This document shows, piece after piece, positions 22,973 to 34,237 of a DNA stretch of 64,000 nucleotides. Made by a program: the position numbers and the translations under genes. Below the pieces are notes generated by a model. That model worked only from the letters and a program-made list of their open reading frames with translations, had not been told where the DNA came from and did not search any database. How positions within the stretch are numbered: the stretch's first letter is position 1; each line of letters starts with the position of its first letter. Origin of the DNA: Anastatus disparis (Eukaryota; Arthropoda; Insecta; Hymenoptera; Eupelmidae); the NCBI GenBank assembly GCA_017163975.1, contig JAFFSR010000279.1, positions 745,001-809,000 of the forward strand. Direction: 5' to 3'.

Positions 22973-23940
22973 CTATTCATTTGCAAAATATAAGCATGTA
23001 CATTTCATCTTTTTGTTTTGTTTAGAATAATTATTAACTTCATCTATATCATTAATATTTAAGTAATTTGGTAGCCATGCTCGTATAGCAATCGCATTAT
23101 TAACTGCACACATGGGTCTTTTTTTTCTTATACAGAAAACGTGGTTCAAGCAGAAGTGGCGCTTATCACTTATTATTTCTTCTAATGCTGGACAGCCGAA
23201 ATCTTCAACATTTGAAATTGACCTGCGAATAAAATGAACAGAATAATTAAACTATAATATAAAAAGTAAAAACGCAAAAAAACAGTATGAAAAAGTATGA
23301 AAAAGTATTAAAAAAGTATTAAAAAGTATGAAAAAAGTAATAAAAATGGTGAAAAAAGTATGAAAAAGTATTAAAAAAGTATTAAAAAGTATGAAAAAAG
23401 TAATAAAAATGATGAAAAAAGTATGAAAAAGTATAAAAAAGTATAAAAAAAGTATAAAAAAGTATAAAAAAGTATAAAAAAGTATAGAAAGTATTAAGAA
23501 AAAGATTGATTTGAATATAAAAAATTAAAATATATTTTTACTTACACATTTGGTAAAAGATTTTTCAACCATTGCACTTTCTGCTCTCCTTTGACGAATA
23601 ATTTTTTGATTCCTTGCCAGCAGATTTGGAAAACACATTGCAGACGATGATATAGAATATTCCCGGAATTCCATGCTATACCGTTATGAAACCTTTCCAC
23701 CCACTGAGCCATGCATTTTTCTTCTGTATTAAGTTCCTCCCATGTAATTGGAGATTTAAAAACATAGACTGTAGGTAAAGCTGTTATTCTAAAATCGAGG
23801 AAACTAACTTCTTTGAAAATAAAAGAATCCTCTGATATTCTTTGAAATCCTTGAATATCACATATATAAATGCTTTCTTCTTCCGCAGACTGCATGATAT
23901 AATTTTTGAACAGCATATCGTCATCACGAGTTCTAGCCAT
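22973..23940 (-). CDS. Two-exon gene, DIQGF-type protein family (apparently intact)
   Basis: Exon 1 runs from the ATG at 23940 down to 23546 and exon 2 from 23222 to the stop at 22973. The donor GTGTAAGT and acceptor TTCGCAG keep the frame, giving about 214 residues without a stop. N-terminal features are YICDIQGF (residues about 24-31), FKEVSFLDFR and FKSPITWEEL; the C-terminal exon has EDFGCPAL, CLNHVFC and a Cys/His-rich stretch. From memory it resembles an uncharacterised family common in insect genomes, with a possible fold relationship to DnaQ-type exonucleases (D-x-Q near the start). That is inference. The intron holds an A-rich tandem repeat. Confidence 0.6.
23278..23500. repeat. (AAAAAGTATK)n tandem repeat inside an intron
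   Basis: About 20 copies of AAAAAGTAT with TAA or GAA variants, organised into a longer repeat of about 115 bp (23282 and 23352). It lies wholly within the predicted intron 23223-23545. Confidence 0.85.
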
Positions 23941-24475
23941 CTCGTAGCGTTGGATATTTCAGTATGAATTAATATCGGGAAATGAGAATAGAAAATTTTC
24001 AAATCGTAAGTTTATGACAAGCAATTCCCCCTCTTACTTTTTTAAGATTGAACGATGGAAAATAGGTCAGTTTTTCACTGGTTAAACTCAAATATGTTAG
24101 TAACTCTGCCTCTAACTTTTTTAAGATTGGACGATGGAAAATTGCTCAACCCTCATTGGTTAAAACTAAGAAATGATTCTGATAGGTTCAAAAAGCCTCT
24201 CTTTTTTCTGAAAAACTTGCACTCCGTTTTACTATTAGTTAGTTAATTGAATTTTCCATCTCTTCTTATGTTAACTTTACCATTAATAAGGACTGAAGTT
24301 TTCTGGATGAGCATACTTCGTCAGAGGAGTCGTGAGTGTACATAGTCATCGGGACTAAACTTTACTAATCGTGAAAGTTTGTATTTGTGAAAGGTTATTT
24401 TAAATAAAAAGAAAAAAAAATGTCTACAATTAATTTCTTTGAACGTCTTGTGCAACTACTTCGTGATACTTTATA
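23941..24475. promoter_or_regulatory. Shared upstream region of two divergent genes, with a tandem repeat
   Basis: It separates the minus-strand gene (start 23940) from the plus-strand polymerase fragment. It contains two copies, 79-80 bp apart, of ACTTTTTTAAGATTGRACGA followed by TGGAAAAT (about 24036 and 24115). A duplicated element between divergent starts could be regulatory; no TATA box is clear. The function is inference. Confidence 0.35.
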
Positions 24476-25228
24476 GGATTACAAAGCAAAATGTATAGTA
24501 TTTCAATCGATGGAGGAGAAGTTATAAAGAAAGCCAAAGGTATAAAGTCCAGTGTTTTTAAAAAATCAGTTACTTTTGAGGATTACCGAAGCTGTCTTCA
24601 GGATCTCACTATTATTTCCCGTGAACAGTGCAATATCCGTTCAAAATTGCATACTGTGCATACTGAAAAACAGAGAAAAATTGCTCAAAGTCTTCACGAT
24701 GATAAGAGATTTTCATGGCCTGATAGTACAGATACTTTACCTTGGGGACATTATAAAATTGAAGAAATACAGATGGCGCAAGCTGCATTTGAAGTAGAGA
24801 GGGAATATGCGAGAAAAATGGATGCTGAAAAAAAAGAAAAAGAGCGGGAGTTAGAAATGGGGAGGGGAGATACACGAGTGGAGATGGATGCTACAAAGAA
24901 TAAAAGAGAGAGGGGAATCGAGAGAAGGAATGAAGCAACCAATGAAAATAATGCAGAGCGAGTGGGGATGACACTTTATGAAAGCGAGCAAATTATCATT
25001 GAGAATGATGTGTAAGAGAAGTTCATGAATGACCGACATCCATCAACGGAGGGGGCAAGTTCCCAGAAAGGAGAAAAAAAGGATATATTGCGAGTAGCTA
25101 TGGAAAGGGCAGACATCGGAGTAGGGAATGGGCTATATCAACCAACGGACCACAATGAGGAGCGCATTCAAGTAATCAAAGAGCTTAAAGACGATCAACC
25201 TTGCACAAAGAAATCTAAAATTGACTAA
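24476..25228 (+). pseudogene. Type-B DNA polymerase C-terminal fragment with charged tail
   Basis: The first ~95 codons read like the C-terminal end of a protein-primed type-B polymerase of adintovirus/Polinton type: LQSKMYSISIDGG, KKAKGIKSSVF, RSKLHTVHT, HDDKRF and TLPWGHYKI. All catalytic palm motifs (DxxSLYP, DTD) lie further N-terminal and are absent, so this is only a tail piece. It is followed by a highly charged helical stretch (residues about 100-160), an in-frame TAA at 25013-25015, and then the same frame stays open to 25228. A splice acceptor-like TTTATAG just before 24476 could make this a terminal exon. Confidence 0.7.
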
Positions 25229-25342
25229 CCTTTTAAGTAGGCTACAATTTATTTTTCACCAAAACAAAAAAAAATTATTTTTTTTCCATCAAAATTTTTC
25301 TCTAACAGAAATTTTAATTATTTTACTTTTTCTTGTTTTCAG

Positions 25343-25643
25343 AATGGATTTATCTGCGATAAACAAGATTGCTGGAAGCGACTTTCTGCCAAGATAGAAA
25401 GTCACAGACTTAGAAAACGACCAGCAGTACATGGTGACTGCTCTGAAACAAGTCAAGACAATATTTGGAACCAAGGTTGTAGCAGATTTTGACCACAGCT
25501 TCCAAGTCTTCTTACCGGAGAAGATTTCATCTGCAATCCTAAAAGATGAAGAATTTTTCTACAATCTCTGTGATTATGCAAATAAACTGCGTTTGATTGC
25601 AATATACCTGGGAGGATCTTCTTTTGAATTCAATCGGGCTTAA
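25343..25643 (+). pseudogene. Small domain protein, MDLSAINKIAG family (one stop)
   Basis: A splice acceptor (TTGTTTTCAG, ending 25342) precedes an ATG at 25344. The frame encodes MDLSAINKIAGSDFLP, then a TAG at about 25395, then VTALKQVKTIFGTKVVADFD, FQVFLPEKISSAI and a C-terminal IYLGGSSFEF. From memory, homologues of about 100 residues are common in insect and other animal genomes. The pattern (a conserved strand, FGxK, an acidic strand, FLP, YLGG) suggests an OB-fold, possibly single-stranded-DNA binding (inference). Its nearness to a polymerase tail fits a replication role. It is inactivated by one nonsense codon unless that exon is skipped. Confidence 0.55.
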
Positions 25644-25965
25644 AATAAATAAAATATACTCATCAAATTATTTTTTAAACTATTTATTGTAAATTGTACA
25701 TGATAAGAATAACATTATATAATTGTTTTTATTTATCACCACCACTTATAATTATTATATTTATATTGAATCATAAAAAGAAAATTTCAATAGTAAAAAT
25801 ATATTTTTATAACTTAAATTATTGAACATAATAAAATTAAATTTTTTCTTTTTTATTTATTACACTGAAATACGTTGTAAAATACATCTTGGCTTAATTA
25901 AATAATCTCATTTTTATCTTTCCAACTATTATGCTTGCTACTTAAACCTAATTACTTAACATATA
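25644..25965. other. AT-rich spacer
   Basis: No gene or clear repeat. AATAAA signals follow the upstream fragment at 25645. Confidence 0.4.
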
Positions 25966-25969
25966 CACA

Positions 25970-26138
25970 TTTACCACATTTCTTCAAAACTTTTCTTCAT
26001 AACTGGTTTTAAAATATCACCAATAACCTTTTAAAAATCATCTCTCTCCTTATTTAAAAAAAAGTATTTTTTTTTAATAGCCTCACGTGCTCATAAGAGC
26101 TCGCTTAGAACATTTTTTTCTTTCTTGAAGTCAGGCAT
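25970..26138 (-). pseudogene. Fragment of a coiled-coil protein of the adintovirus/Polinton type
   Basis: On the minus strand from an ATG at 26138: MPDFKKEKNVLSELL, then a stop, AREAIKKKYFFLNKERDDF, then a stop, VIGDILKPVMKKSFEEMW. The lysine-rich helical start and the later LKPVMK block recall an N-terminal region often found next to packaging-ATPase genes in insect virus-like elements. This comes from memory and the piece is short. Confidence 0.4.
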
Positions 26139-26180
26139 GTTGACAAGATGCTGTCACAATCAAACTGCAAAGATTAAGAT

Positions 26181-26450
26181 TTATACTTCCTTTTTAATGG
26201 CAAAACAGTCAAATCCTTTTCTATATCCACCATCATTCATTGCTCTATCTTTGTCAATAACAAAAAATCCATACTAGTCATTCTTCCAGCATTCAGTGCA
26301 AAGATTTCAAAATTCATTTAAAGTTAAGTCAGTATTTACATGGTCTTTATAGATATGTTTAAGATTAACATCATCTTGACGATATATTACCATTAAATTA
26401 ATATTGTCCCTGATGAGATGTTTCGGTATATGAGCATATGACTGACATAG
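26181..26450 (-). pseudogene. Packaging-ATPase (A32/FtsK-HerA-like) C-terminal fragment
   Basis: The minus-strand frame from 26450 reads SYAHIPKHLIRDNINLMVIY, RQDDVNLKHIYKDHVNTDL, ECWKND and FFVIDKDRAMNDGGYRKGFD, with stops at about 26292 and 26274. This pattern (IPKHLIRDN, QDD, HVNTD, FxVIDK) matches the C-terminal part of the packaging ATPases of Polintons and adintoviruses as I remember them. The Walker A/B half is missing, cut off by repeats at 26451. With the polymerase tail it supports a degraded self-synthesising element. Confidence 0.6.
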
Positions 26451-26459
26451 AAAAAAAGC

Positions 26460-26545
26460 TATCGACTAATAATATGATAATAAATTATTTGTTACTTTTT
26501 AGTGCATTTTTTTAAGTCGGTTTTTTTTTGTTAAAAATTTTTTTT
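26460..26545. mobile_element. Partial copy of the GAAGTCGG-type foldback MITE
   Basis: ATAATAAATTATTTGTTACT, TTTTTAGTGCATTTTTTTAA and GTCGG-T-tract match the right end of the 2041-2362 element. The rest is absent. Confidence 0.7.
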
Positions 26546-26559
26546 TTGTTCAAATTGGC

Positions 26560-29500
26560 GGGAAGCTGTTGGAATGCGGTTTTATTAGCGTATTTTTTTT
26601 TAGATTCATTATAAAAATTTTTAATAAATTACGATTTTTCATTTTTTTTGTATTCTACGTAATCTTTTATCTACTTGAAGAATATGCTTTAAAATTCGTA
26701 TGGAAATTATTTTTGACTGCTAGAAGAAGAAAAACTTTTGAAAACTGATTTTTTACTGTACTTTTAATTTTAGAGCATTTTAAAAATTTTGGAAAAGAAA
26801 TTTTGAAAAGAAAAAGGTATTTATTTAGCCAACATAGTCCCGAAAACTACTCAATGGATTTGCTTCAAATTTTGCATACTATCTATTATTTTGTTTGAGT
26901 AGGTGGGAAACTATTAAAAATTAGTTTCCATAGTGTAGTTTTTTTTAAAGAGCCATTTTAAGAATTTTTTAAAAAATTTTGATTTCCAACTTTTTTTTTT
27001 ATTTTACGTAAATTACTTGATGAATTCACTTTCAAATTCGCATGAGAATTATTTGCATCTGTCAAAAGAAGTATGGCTTTATAAACCGATTTTCTTAGCA
27101 TAGTTTTAATTTTAAAAAATTTTTATAAATTTTGAAAAAAATTTTATTTGTTTATTTTTTATCTATTTTACGTAAACTACTTGATAGATTTGCTCTAAAA
27201 TTTGTACACAAGTTATTTGCTACTGTCTGTATAAAACAAGCTCTAAGAAAATAATTTTCTTAGCGTAGCTCTTTGATCACTTCTTTTGATTTCTGATTCA
27301 AGGCTTACACTAACTCTTTTCTTAGGTCCTCACTTTCTCTCTTTTTCTAAATTAAATTGATCATCATTTTATCCTATTTTTATCTATCCCTGACTCTCTT
27401 TCTCTCTTTCTATTCGCTAATCACTCTCTTACACTCACTAATTTTTCTTGAATGGAAATAATGTTTTTTACATTGAAATCACGTTTAAAAAAATAAAATC
27501 AAATTACTCTTACTCAATGAGCTCTATGAGAAAGCATTGCACCAAAGCACCAGGCAGCGTCTTTTAATTCTTTGAGGGAAAATTTTCTTAAACGATTTCT
27601 TTCTTCCTTTTTGAGCACTAAGTTTTCAGCTTTTTTTTGTTTCATTAAGTTTCATTCAATTTTCTTCTAAATTATCTTATTAAATTCACTTTTCCAATTT
27701 TTATCATTAAACTGACTTTTTAAATTTTCTTAGTAAATTCAAATTTTTTAATTCTCTTGCTGAGTTTAATTTTTCTATTTTCTTATAAATTTGATTTTTA
27801 AATTTTCTAATTCAATTTATTTTTCAAATTCATTTTTCACTGCACTTGCCAAGCCTCATTTTTCTTAGTTATTATTTTGTTTGTCTTTCTATTCACTTGT
27901 TTCTTTTCCTGCCTATCTGTCAAAGATGGGCTTTGTCTTAGCTTTAAAAGAATTTTTTCAACCTTACTTTTAGCGACCACGTGACATTAATTCTTATCCG
28001 TTTACATCAAACGTATTTTAAGCTTAATTTTATTGTTTTTTCTTTCTTTTGATTAATAATAATTTTCCCTTTACACTTTTCTATATATTTTTCACTTTTC
28101 TTTTGCCTATTAATTTTTTTTTTACTTTAATGATCGGCCACGTTTTTCTTTTCACTAACCACTTATTTTCCATTTCATCAACCACTTTATTGTTTTATCA
28201 AAGACGCTCTGCTACCATGTTGGAAATAGGGTTTTATCTTCTGAAATCACAAAAAAACACTTTTATTAATATTAGATTAGATGATATGTATTTGACATTA
28301 TCGTAAGTACGGTCATTATTAATCTATCTATTGTAAATGGCTTTTCTTTACTTCACATGTATGATTGTAAAGAGCTTATCTTTGTCGCTTCATGGCGCTT
28401 GCTAGACTCTATTTAACAGACTATTCTTCTTAAGCTAGAGCCTCTCTTTCTCAACTGATTTGATACATCGTATGTATGGTCGAGTTCGCGTTCACCGACG
28501 GATGGCGATACGCATACAAATGAAAAACGCTTCCAAGTGCTTTGGCGCAATGCTTTCACATAGAGCTCATTGAGTTAAAGTAATTTGATTTAATTTTTTT
28601 AAAATTAATTTAAGATAAAATACAATTTCTAGTCAAGAAAAATAAGTGAATGTGAGAGAGTGATTAGTAAATAGGAAGAGAGAGACAAGAATGGATGAAA
28701 ATAGGGTAAAAATGAGGATCAATCTGAGAGAAAAAAAGGACAAAGAGGAAGTGAGGAAGTAAGAAAATAGTTAGTAAAAGCGTTAAGTCAGAAATTAAAA
28801 GAAATGATCAAAGAGCTACTATAAAAAAATTATTTTTTAAAAGTTTGTTTTATAAAGACAACAACAAATAATTTGTATACAAATTTTAGAGCAAATCTAT
28901 CGAGTAGTTTACGTGAAATAGAAAATAAAATAAAAAATGAAAATTAAAAAAAAAATTTTTTTTAATTTTTTAAAATTGAAACTACGCTAAGGAAATAGGT
29001 TTTTGAGAGTCATCCTTCTTTTGGCAGTTGCAAATAATTCCCATGCAAATTTTAGAGCAAATCTATCGATTACTTTACGTAAAATAAAAAAAAATAAGAA
29101 AAGAATCAAAATTTTTTTTTAAATCTTAAAAATTCTCTAAAATTGTAACAACTTTAAGAAAATTAGTTTTCAAAAGCTTATTTCCTTAAGACAATAGCAA
29201 ATTGATTGCATAAAAATTTTGGAGAAAATTCATAGAATGGTTTACACAAAATAGAAGATAAATGAAAAGTAAAAATTTTTTTGAAAATTTTTAAAATGCT
29301 TTAAAATTAAAACTGCTATAAGAAAATTAGTTTTTCAGAGCTTGTTTTTTTCAGACAGTAGCAAATAACTTGCATATAAATTTTTGAGCAAATCTATCGA
29401 ATGGTTTTCGTAAAATAGAAAAAAAACAAAAATTGAAAATTTTTTAAAAAATTTAAAAAATGCTCTAAAATTAAAAGTGCGCTTAGAAAATCAGTTTTCA

Positions 29501-30104
29501 AAAGTTTTTCTTTTTTTGACGGTCGAAAATATGTTTCATACAAATTTTCTAGCAAATTCTTCGAGTAGTTTACGTAAAATACAAAAAAGATGAAAAATCG
29601 AAATTTTTTTAAAATGACTAAAATGGTTATAAAATTAAAACTACACTAAGAAAATCAATTCTCAATAGCTTTCGCACTAGTTGATCAAAAAATGTAATTG
29701 GATGGAAAATTTGTAGTAAATCCATCAAGTAGTTTTTAAGATTTTATCGGCTTAATAAATATAAACATTTTTTTCAAAAATTTCACAATGCTCTAAAACT
29801 AAAACTAAGCTAAGAAAATCAGTTTTTAGAAATTTATTTTATTCGGGCAATCGCAAATAATTTTCATGCAAATTTTGAAGCAAATTCATCGATTAGTTAA
29901 CAAAAAAAAACCAAAAAAATGAAGAATCGAAATCTTTTAATAAACGACTCTAAAATCAAAACTATGCTAGAAGAACCAATCATCAATGGCTCCCCAGCAA
30001 GTTAGACAAAAAAATAAATTCCATGAAAAATTAGAAGCAAATCCATCGAGCAGTTTTCGAAATACAATTTACTAACTGATATCATACAGACACACACACA
30101 CATA
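26560..30104. mobile_element. Giant foldback element made of about 165-bp units
   Basis: The left arm (about 26560-27565) is the reverse complement of the right arm (about 28520-30104) around a loop of about 950 bp. GCATTGCACCAAAGCA at 27534 faces TGCTTTGGCGCAATGC at 28539. Both arms consist of tandem, diverged units containing AGAGCAAATCTATCGAGTAG plus TTTACGTAAAATAG; on the right they recur about every 165 bp (28890, 29060, 29222, 29386, 29550, 29710, 29880, 30030), on the left four times in reverse. The right end is a CA-rich microsatellite (30089-30107) fused to a Copia fragment. No transposase gene. The loop holds T-rich sequence only. Confidence 0.8.
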
Positions 30105-31873
30105 CACACATTTATTTTCTTTCCTTCTGAAGTTTTGTTTGGTATGTCTACTATTCTCCAGACTTCGTTTTCTTTCATTAAATGCAATTCTTCTTCCACT
30201 GCACTCTACCATTCATTTCTTTCTGTTGATACCATAGCCTCCTTATAACTTTTTGGATCTTTGTTGACTTCGACGAGTAAAGCATGGTACGATTCACCAT
30301 TTATTGGTTAGTCCTGTTGCGCTTCTCTTGCTCTTATGTTGAGTTTCCAGTTGGTTTTGGCTACCCTTTCAGGTCGCTTAGCTTTCTTTTCGACTGGTTC
30401 GTGTTTGTCCTGTCCATCTGAGGGTCTTTTCTTTGGTCTCCCTCTTTTGGGTTTGTCCATGGCTTCTGTATTTTTATTTAATGTCTCTGAATTTTTATTT
30501 AATGTCTCTGAATTTTTATTTAATGTCTCTGAATTTTTATTTAAGTCGCCTGAGTGTTTTTCTGGCTCTCTGAAGTTAGTTTCTTCTATTTCTTTTATAT
30601 CAGAAATTTCAATCATTTCAAGGTCCTGTTCCATTCGCTTGAACATATCTTTGTATACTAGTTTTTCATTAAACATGATATTTCTTGAGTTTATAAATTT
30701 TCTTGTTCCAGGATGCCATAAGATGAAGTCTGTTGTTGTATACCCACCGTGACAGCTTTGACTGCTCTTTCTGAAAACTTTGACATTGTGTTTTTAGCAT
30801 ATGCTATACTTCCAAATCTTCGAATTTTCTCCTCATGGTGTTTATAGTTTGGCAGAATTACGTCTAGTGGAGTTTTAAATTCTAAGGAACAATTCGGTGA
30901 CCTGTTGCGTATGTGTACTGCTGCCTCTGCTGCCAGGATCCACATACTACCAGGTAGACCTGAGTCGATCATCATTGTCTTTATTTTGTTCTGAATCTTC
31001 TTGTTAAACCTTTCTGCTGTTCCGTTGTGTTGTGGTGTATGAGGTGGTCTAAAATTGTTTTCAATTTATTTTTTTGTCATTATTTCTGAGAATTGACCTC
31101 TGGTAAATTCTGTACAATTATCTGCTCTTATATAGCATACTTTTGCATCTTATTTCAATTAATTTCTCATAGTTTTGAGAAACTTTTCTAGGAAGTAGCC
31201 TGTCTTGTTCTTGTGTTTGATTGAGTAGACCTTGGCAAATCTGGAGTAGTCGTTTATAAATACCACTATAAACTTGTTTTCTCCAGGGTAAGATAGTGGT
31301 TTTATAGGACCCATAACACCTGTGTGAATTAACTCTAGACATCTGGTTGCTCTTTCTCTTGATTCTGAAAAAGGAAGACTTTCCATTTTTTTCAATATAC
31401 TTGATTCACAGTCTAATATGTTGTCTTTGGATTTGATCTCCTTTAAGAAATCAGTTGACTTCTGTAGATGTTTTAAATGGTTTAAGGACATGTGTCCTAG
31501 TCTCACATGCCATAGCAAACCTTCATCTAATTCGCTGCTTTTAGCCTTTGACTGGCCATTTGTATTAAGTCGATTTTCTAATATTTGCGGATCAGTTATA
31601 TTGTTTAACTCTATAATTTTTTCCTTTTAGAAAATCTGAATTCATAGTCTGAATTTCTTGATTTTCGTCGACTTCAGTCTTCATATTCTCCCTCTCAATC
31701 TCAGCTGGGGTTTCTGTGATTTGGTCCAGGCTTAACAATTCAGACTGAAATTGTTGCATGAAGTCGTCCACGGAAACTATTCTTGCTTCGCATTCATATT
31801 CTTCGTGGCTTTCTTTAAGTTTATTTTTGTTTTCGGTTACTATGTTCAGTGAAATTAACTTATTTAGTCTCAC
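30105..31873 (-). pseudogene. Copia-type retrotransposon fragment
   Basis: Minus-strand pieces in Copia order. 31873-31592 is a diverged segment before the pre-integrase domain. 31518-31159 carries WHVRLGHMSLNHLKHLQKS, the GAG-pre-integrase block, and integrase core text (ELIHTGVMGPIKPLSYPGE, VVFINDYSRF). 30975-30691 is the integrase C-part (LPGSMWILAAEAAVHIRNRS, RRFGSIAYA). 30676-30308 is a linker with a fourfold LNKNSET repeat. At 30199-30105 the reverse transcriptase begins (EEELHLMKENEVWRIVDIPN) and is cut off by the foldback element. Catalytic RT and RNase H are missing; frameshifts and stops are present. Confidence 0.85.
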
Positions 31874-32977
31874 GTACTCTCTTGTCAGATATGAGTAATT
31901 CTATCAAACCCTTAACTTCTTAGGCAACTCTAGAGTGCTGAATTAGAAACACTATAGCTCAGCTTCTTGAAGAGACACACGAACATAACACGATTTAAAT
32001 TAATGGTTTTAAGGCCAAGAAATATATCCTGGTATTTTTGTGAGAGCACATGAAAAGTTATCCTGAAGACTTTGTAAAATTATTGAAACAAGGGGTCATT
32101 TCACGTGATAAATCATATAAAAATGCAGAATTTTCGAAAATTTATGAAAATATTTAATTTAATACTAGCAAAAAATACCTCGCTCGGTTGAATTTTTATA
32201 TATGATATTGTTATGTATAAATTAGCCAATTTTAAAATAAAAAAGAATTGCCGCAACTTATGAATTTTAATATTGTAATTTTGTACTAAATTAAATTTTT
32301 ATATTTTTATAAAAAAGAATAATTAAAGTTACAATACGCATAAAAATTGTTTTAATACAAATTATATCATGATGAATTAGGAATTTGTTCTACTAAGTTG
32401 CATTAGAATCAATAAAAAAATATAATAGGAATTCATTCTTTTTAATCACGTGTTTCAATAACGAACCATGAAATAATCGAAAACAGTATTTGACGATTAC
32501 TAGGACTAACAATTACACGGAGAAAGAAAAGTATTGTTAAAATAGGTTCTAAATCAAGTATATCTAATTTATGTACTAAGGTACTTAAAAAAAGAGTGGC
32601 GATATAATTTCAATTAGTACTATAGCTTGAATTTTAGGGACCAATGTTGGTACTATTATATTATGAAGTAAGAGCATAAATTTGCGATGCTTACTGTCTT
32701 TTTTTGGTACTAAGACTGATATTTCACCTACTCGATTCAAGGGCAATATTTCGCAGAAAATGTAATTATTTCTCTTTTCGGGCGGCTTTTCCTATTACTA
32801 GAATTAAAAATTATTAAATATAAAATTATTTACATAATATATAACATTTCAAAATTACTAATAATTAATATTTTGATTCGTGATATTTAAGGAATAAAAC
32901 GATACATGTTTATCTTCCATATTCCATTTTGAAATAGTTACTTTTGAGTTTTAAATTAATGATTAGTAATTTGAAAT

Positions 32978-32978
<1 letters not shown>
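31874..32978. other. AT-rich spacer with degraded repeats
   Basis: No gene. 32155-32235 resembles 120-210 (TACTAGCAAAAAATACCTCG). The 32500-32800 stretch has a MITE-like start (CACGGAGAAAGAAAAGTATT), but I could not find a matching inverted end. Confidence 0.4.

Positions 32979-33025
<47 letters not shown>
32979..33025. repeat. (TA)n microsatellite
   Basis: Over 20 uninterrupted TA dinucleotides. Confidence 0.95.
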
Positions 33026-33030
<5 letters not shown>

Positions 33031-33119
33031 GATTTACATTATATTTATCAACTGTTAAAATGTAACCCTTCAAAATATGTTATTTTATAATGAAAAACTT
33101 ATTTTTATAGCAAAATAAG

Positions 33120-34237
33120 ACTATTACGAGGCTTCCTTAAAATGTATGTATGGATGTATGTGTGTGAAAAATCAAGTTTATGAATTTTCTCGATGAATTT
33201 TTATCCGATCTGAATGATTCAAACAGGGAATTTTTTTAAATAATAACGTAAATAAACGTTTCTATTTTGAAAAAAATCGTTGAGAGCGTTTTTTAATAGG
33301 CGCCTTTTAAATGGTCAAAAAAATGGATTTTTGGTGATAACTTGAAAAATACAATTTTTTAAAAAAAAGTATATAAAATAAAAGTTATAGAATATAAAAA
33401 AATTAATGATTTTTATATCATACATTTTTCTCTAAAGTTAATATTTTTCAAATTGTTCATGAAAAATGTTAAAATTAAAGGCTTTTTAATGATAATTTGA
33501 TAAATATTATTTAAAAAAATATATATAAAACTAAAAAGATGGATCTTATTTTTTTCTATAAATTTTATTTATTATACTTTTTTTTTTAAATTTGATTTTT
33601 TCAAGTTATCACCAAAAAATCATTTCTTCAACCTCTAAGGGGATAACTGTTTTACAACCACTCAAACGATTTTTTTTTCCGCAAATATTTATTTGTATTA
33701 TTGATTGAATCATCATCCTTCGGAATGATTCAGATCAAATAAAAACTTTATGCAAAACTATACTTTTAAGCTACTGAACTATGAAATAATTTTTTTTACT
33801 TGTAACTTTTGATAGATTATCCTATTCAAAACTTTAAAACGTATACATGAAAATATGTCTTTTTCAAATAACATAAATTTCTTCGAAATCAATCAACTTA
33901 ATTCACAAGAAAAATTTAAATAATTATAAATTTGTTTTTTTAAATAAATACAATAAATTCAAACCTCCTGTTGAAAGTTGCGGTAAAAAATACAGTCAAA
34001 AAAGAAATAAGATCAACATTTAATGCTTTTGCGTTTGTAAATGTTTTGTTTTGATATTCTTTGAATATTAAATAGCAAGTGCAAAGCGCGAGCGTTTACG
34101 GTCGTGCCTTATATGCAATAAGCGAAGCATTTTACATGCCTTGCATCGCATCGCTTCGCGATGCAAGGCATGAGGTCATTTTCGAAAAAAGCGAAGTACG
34201 AGCCACAGCGGGCCAAAGGGCCGCTGTGGCGAGCTAG
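33120..34237 (+). mobile_element. Non-autonomous Helitron (3' end clear, 5' end uncertain)
   Basis: The 3' end has the Helitron signature: a GC-rich hairpin (34202-34230, GCCACAGCGG paired with CCGCTGTGGC) followed by GAG and CTAG, with T as the flanking base (34234-34238). A second, perfect 15-bp hairpin (CATGCCTTGCATCGC, 34135-34172) lies just upstream. The AT-rich body has an internal inverted repeat around TTTTTGGTGATAACTTGA (33332) and its complement (33601). No coding capacity. The TC start was not identified; 33120 is only where the shared-looking body begins. Confidence 0.75.

Noticed and set aside
23278..23500. CRISPR-like regular spacing in the A-rich repeat
   Set aside because: Contiguous simple tandem repeat without unique spacers, in a eukaryotic intron. 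No CRISPR array in the window.
32500..32810. Possible MITE starting CACGGAGAAAGAAAAGT
   Set aside because: No convincing inverted end or target duplication found.
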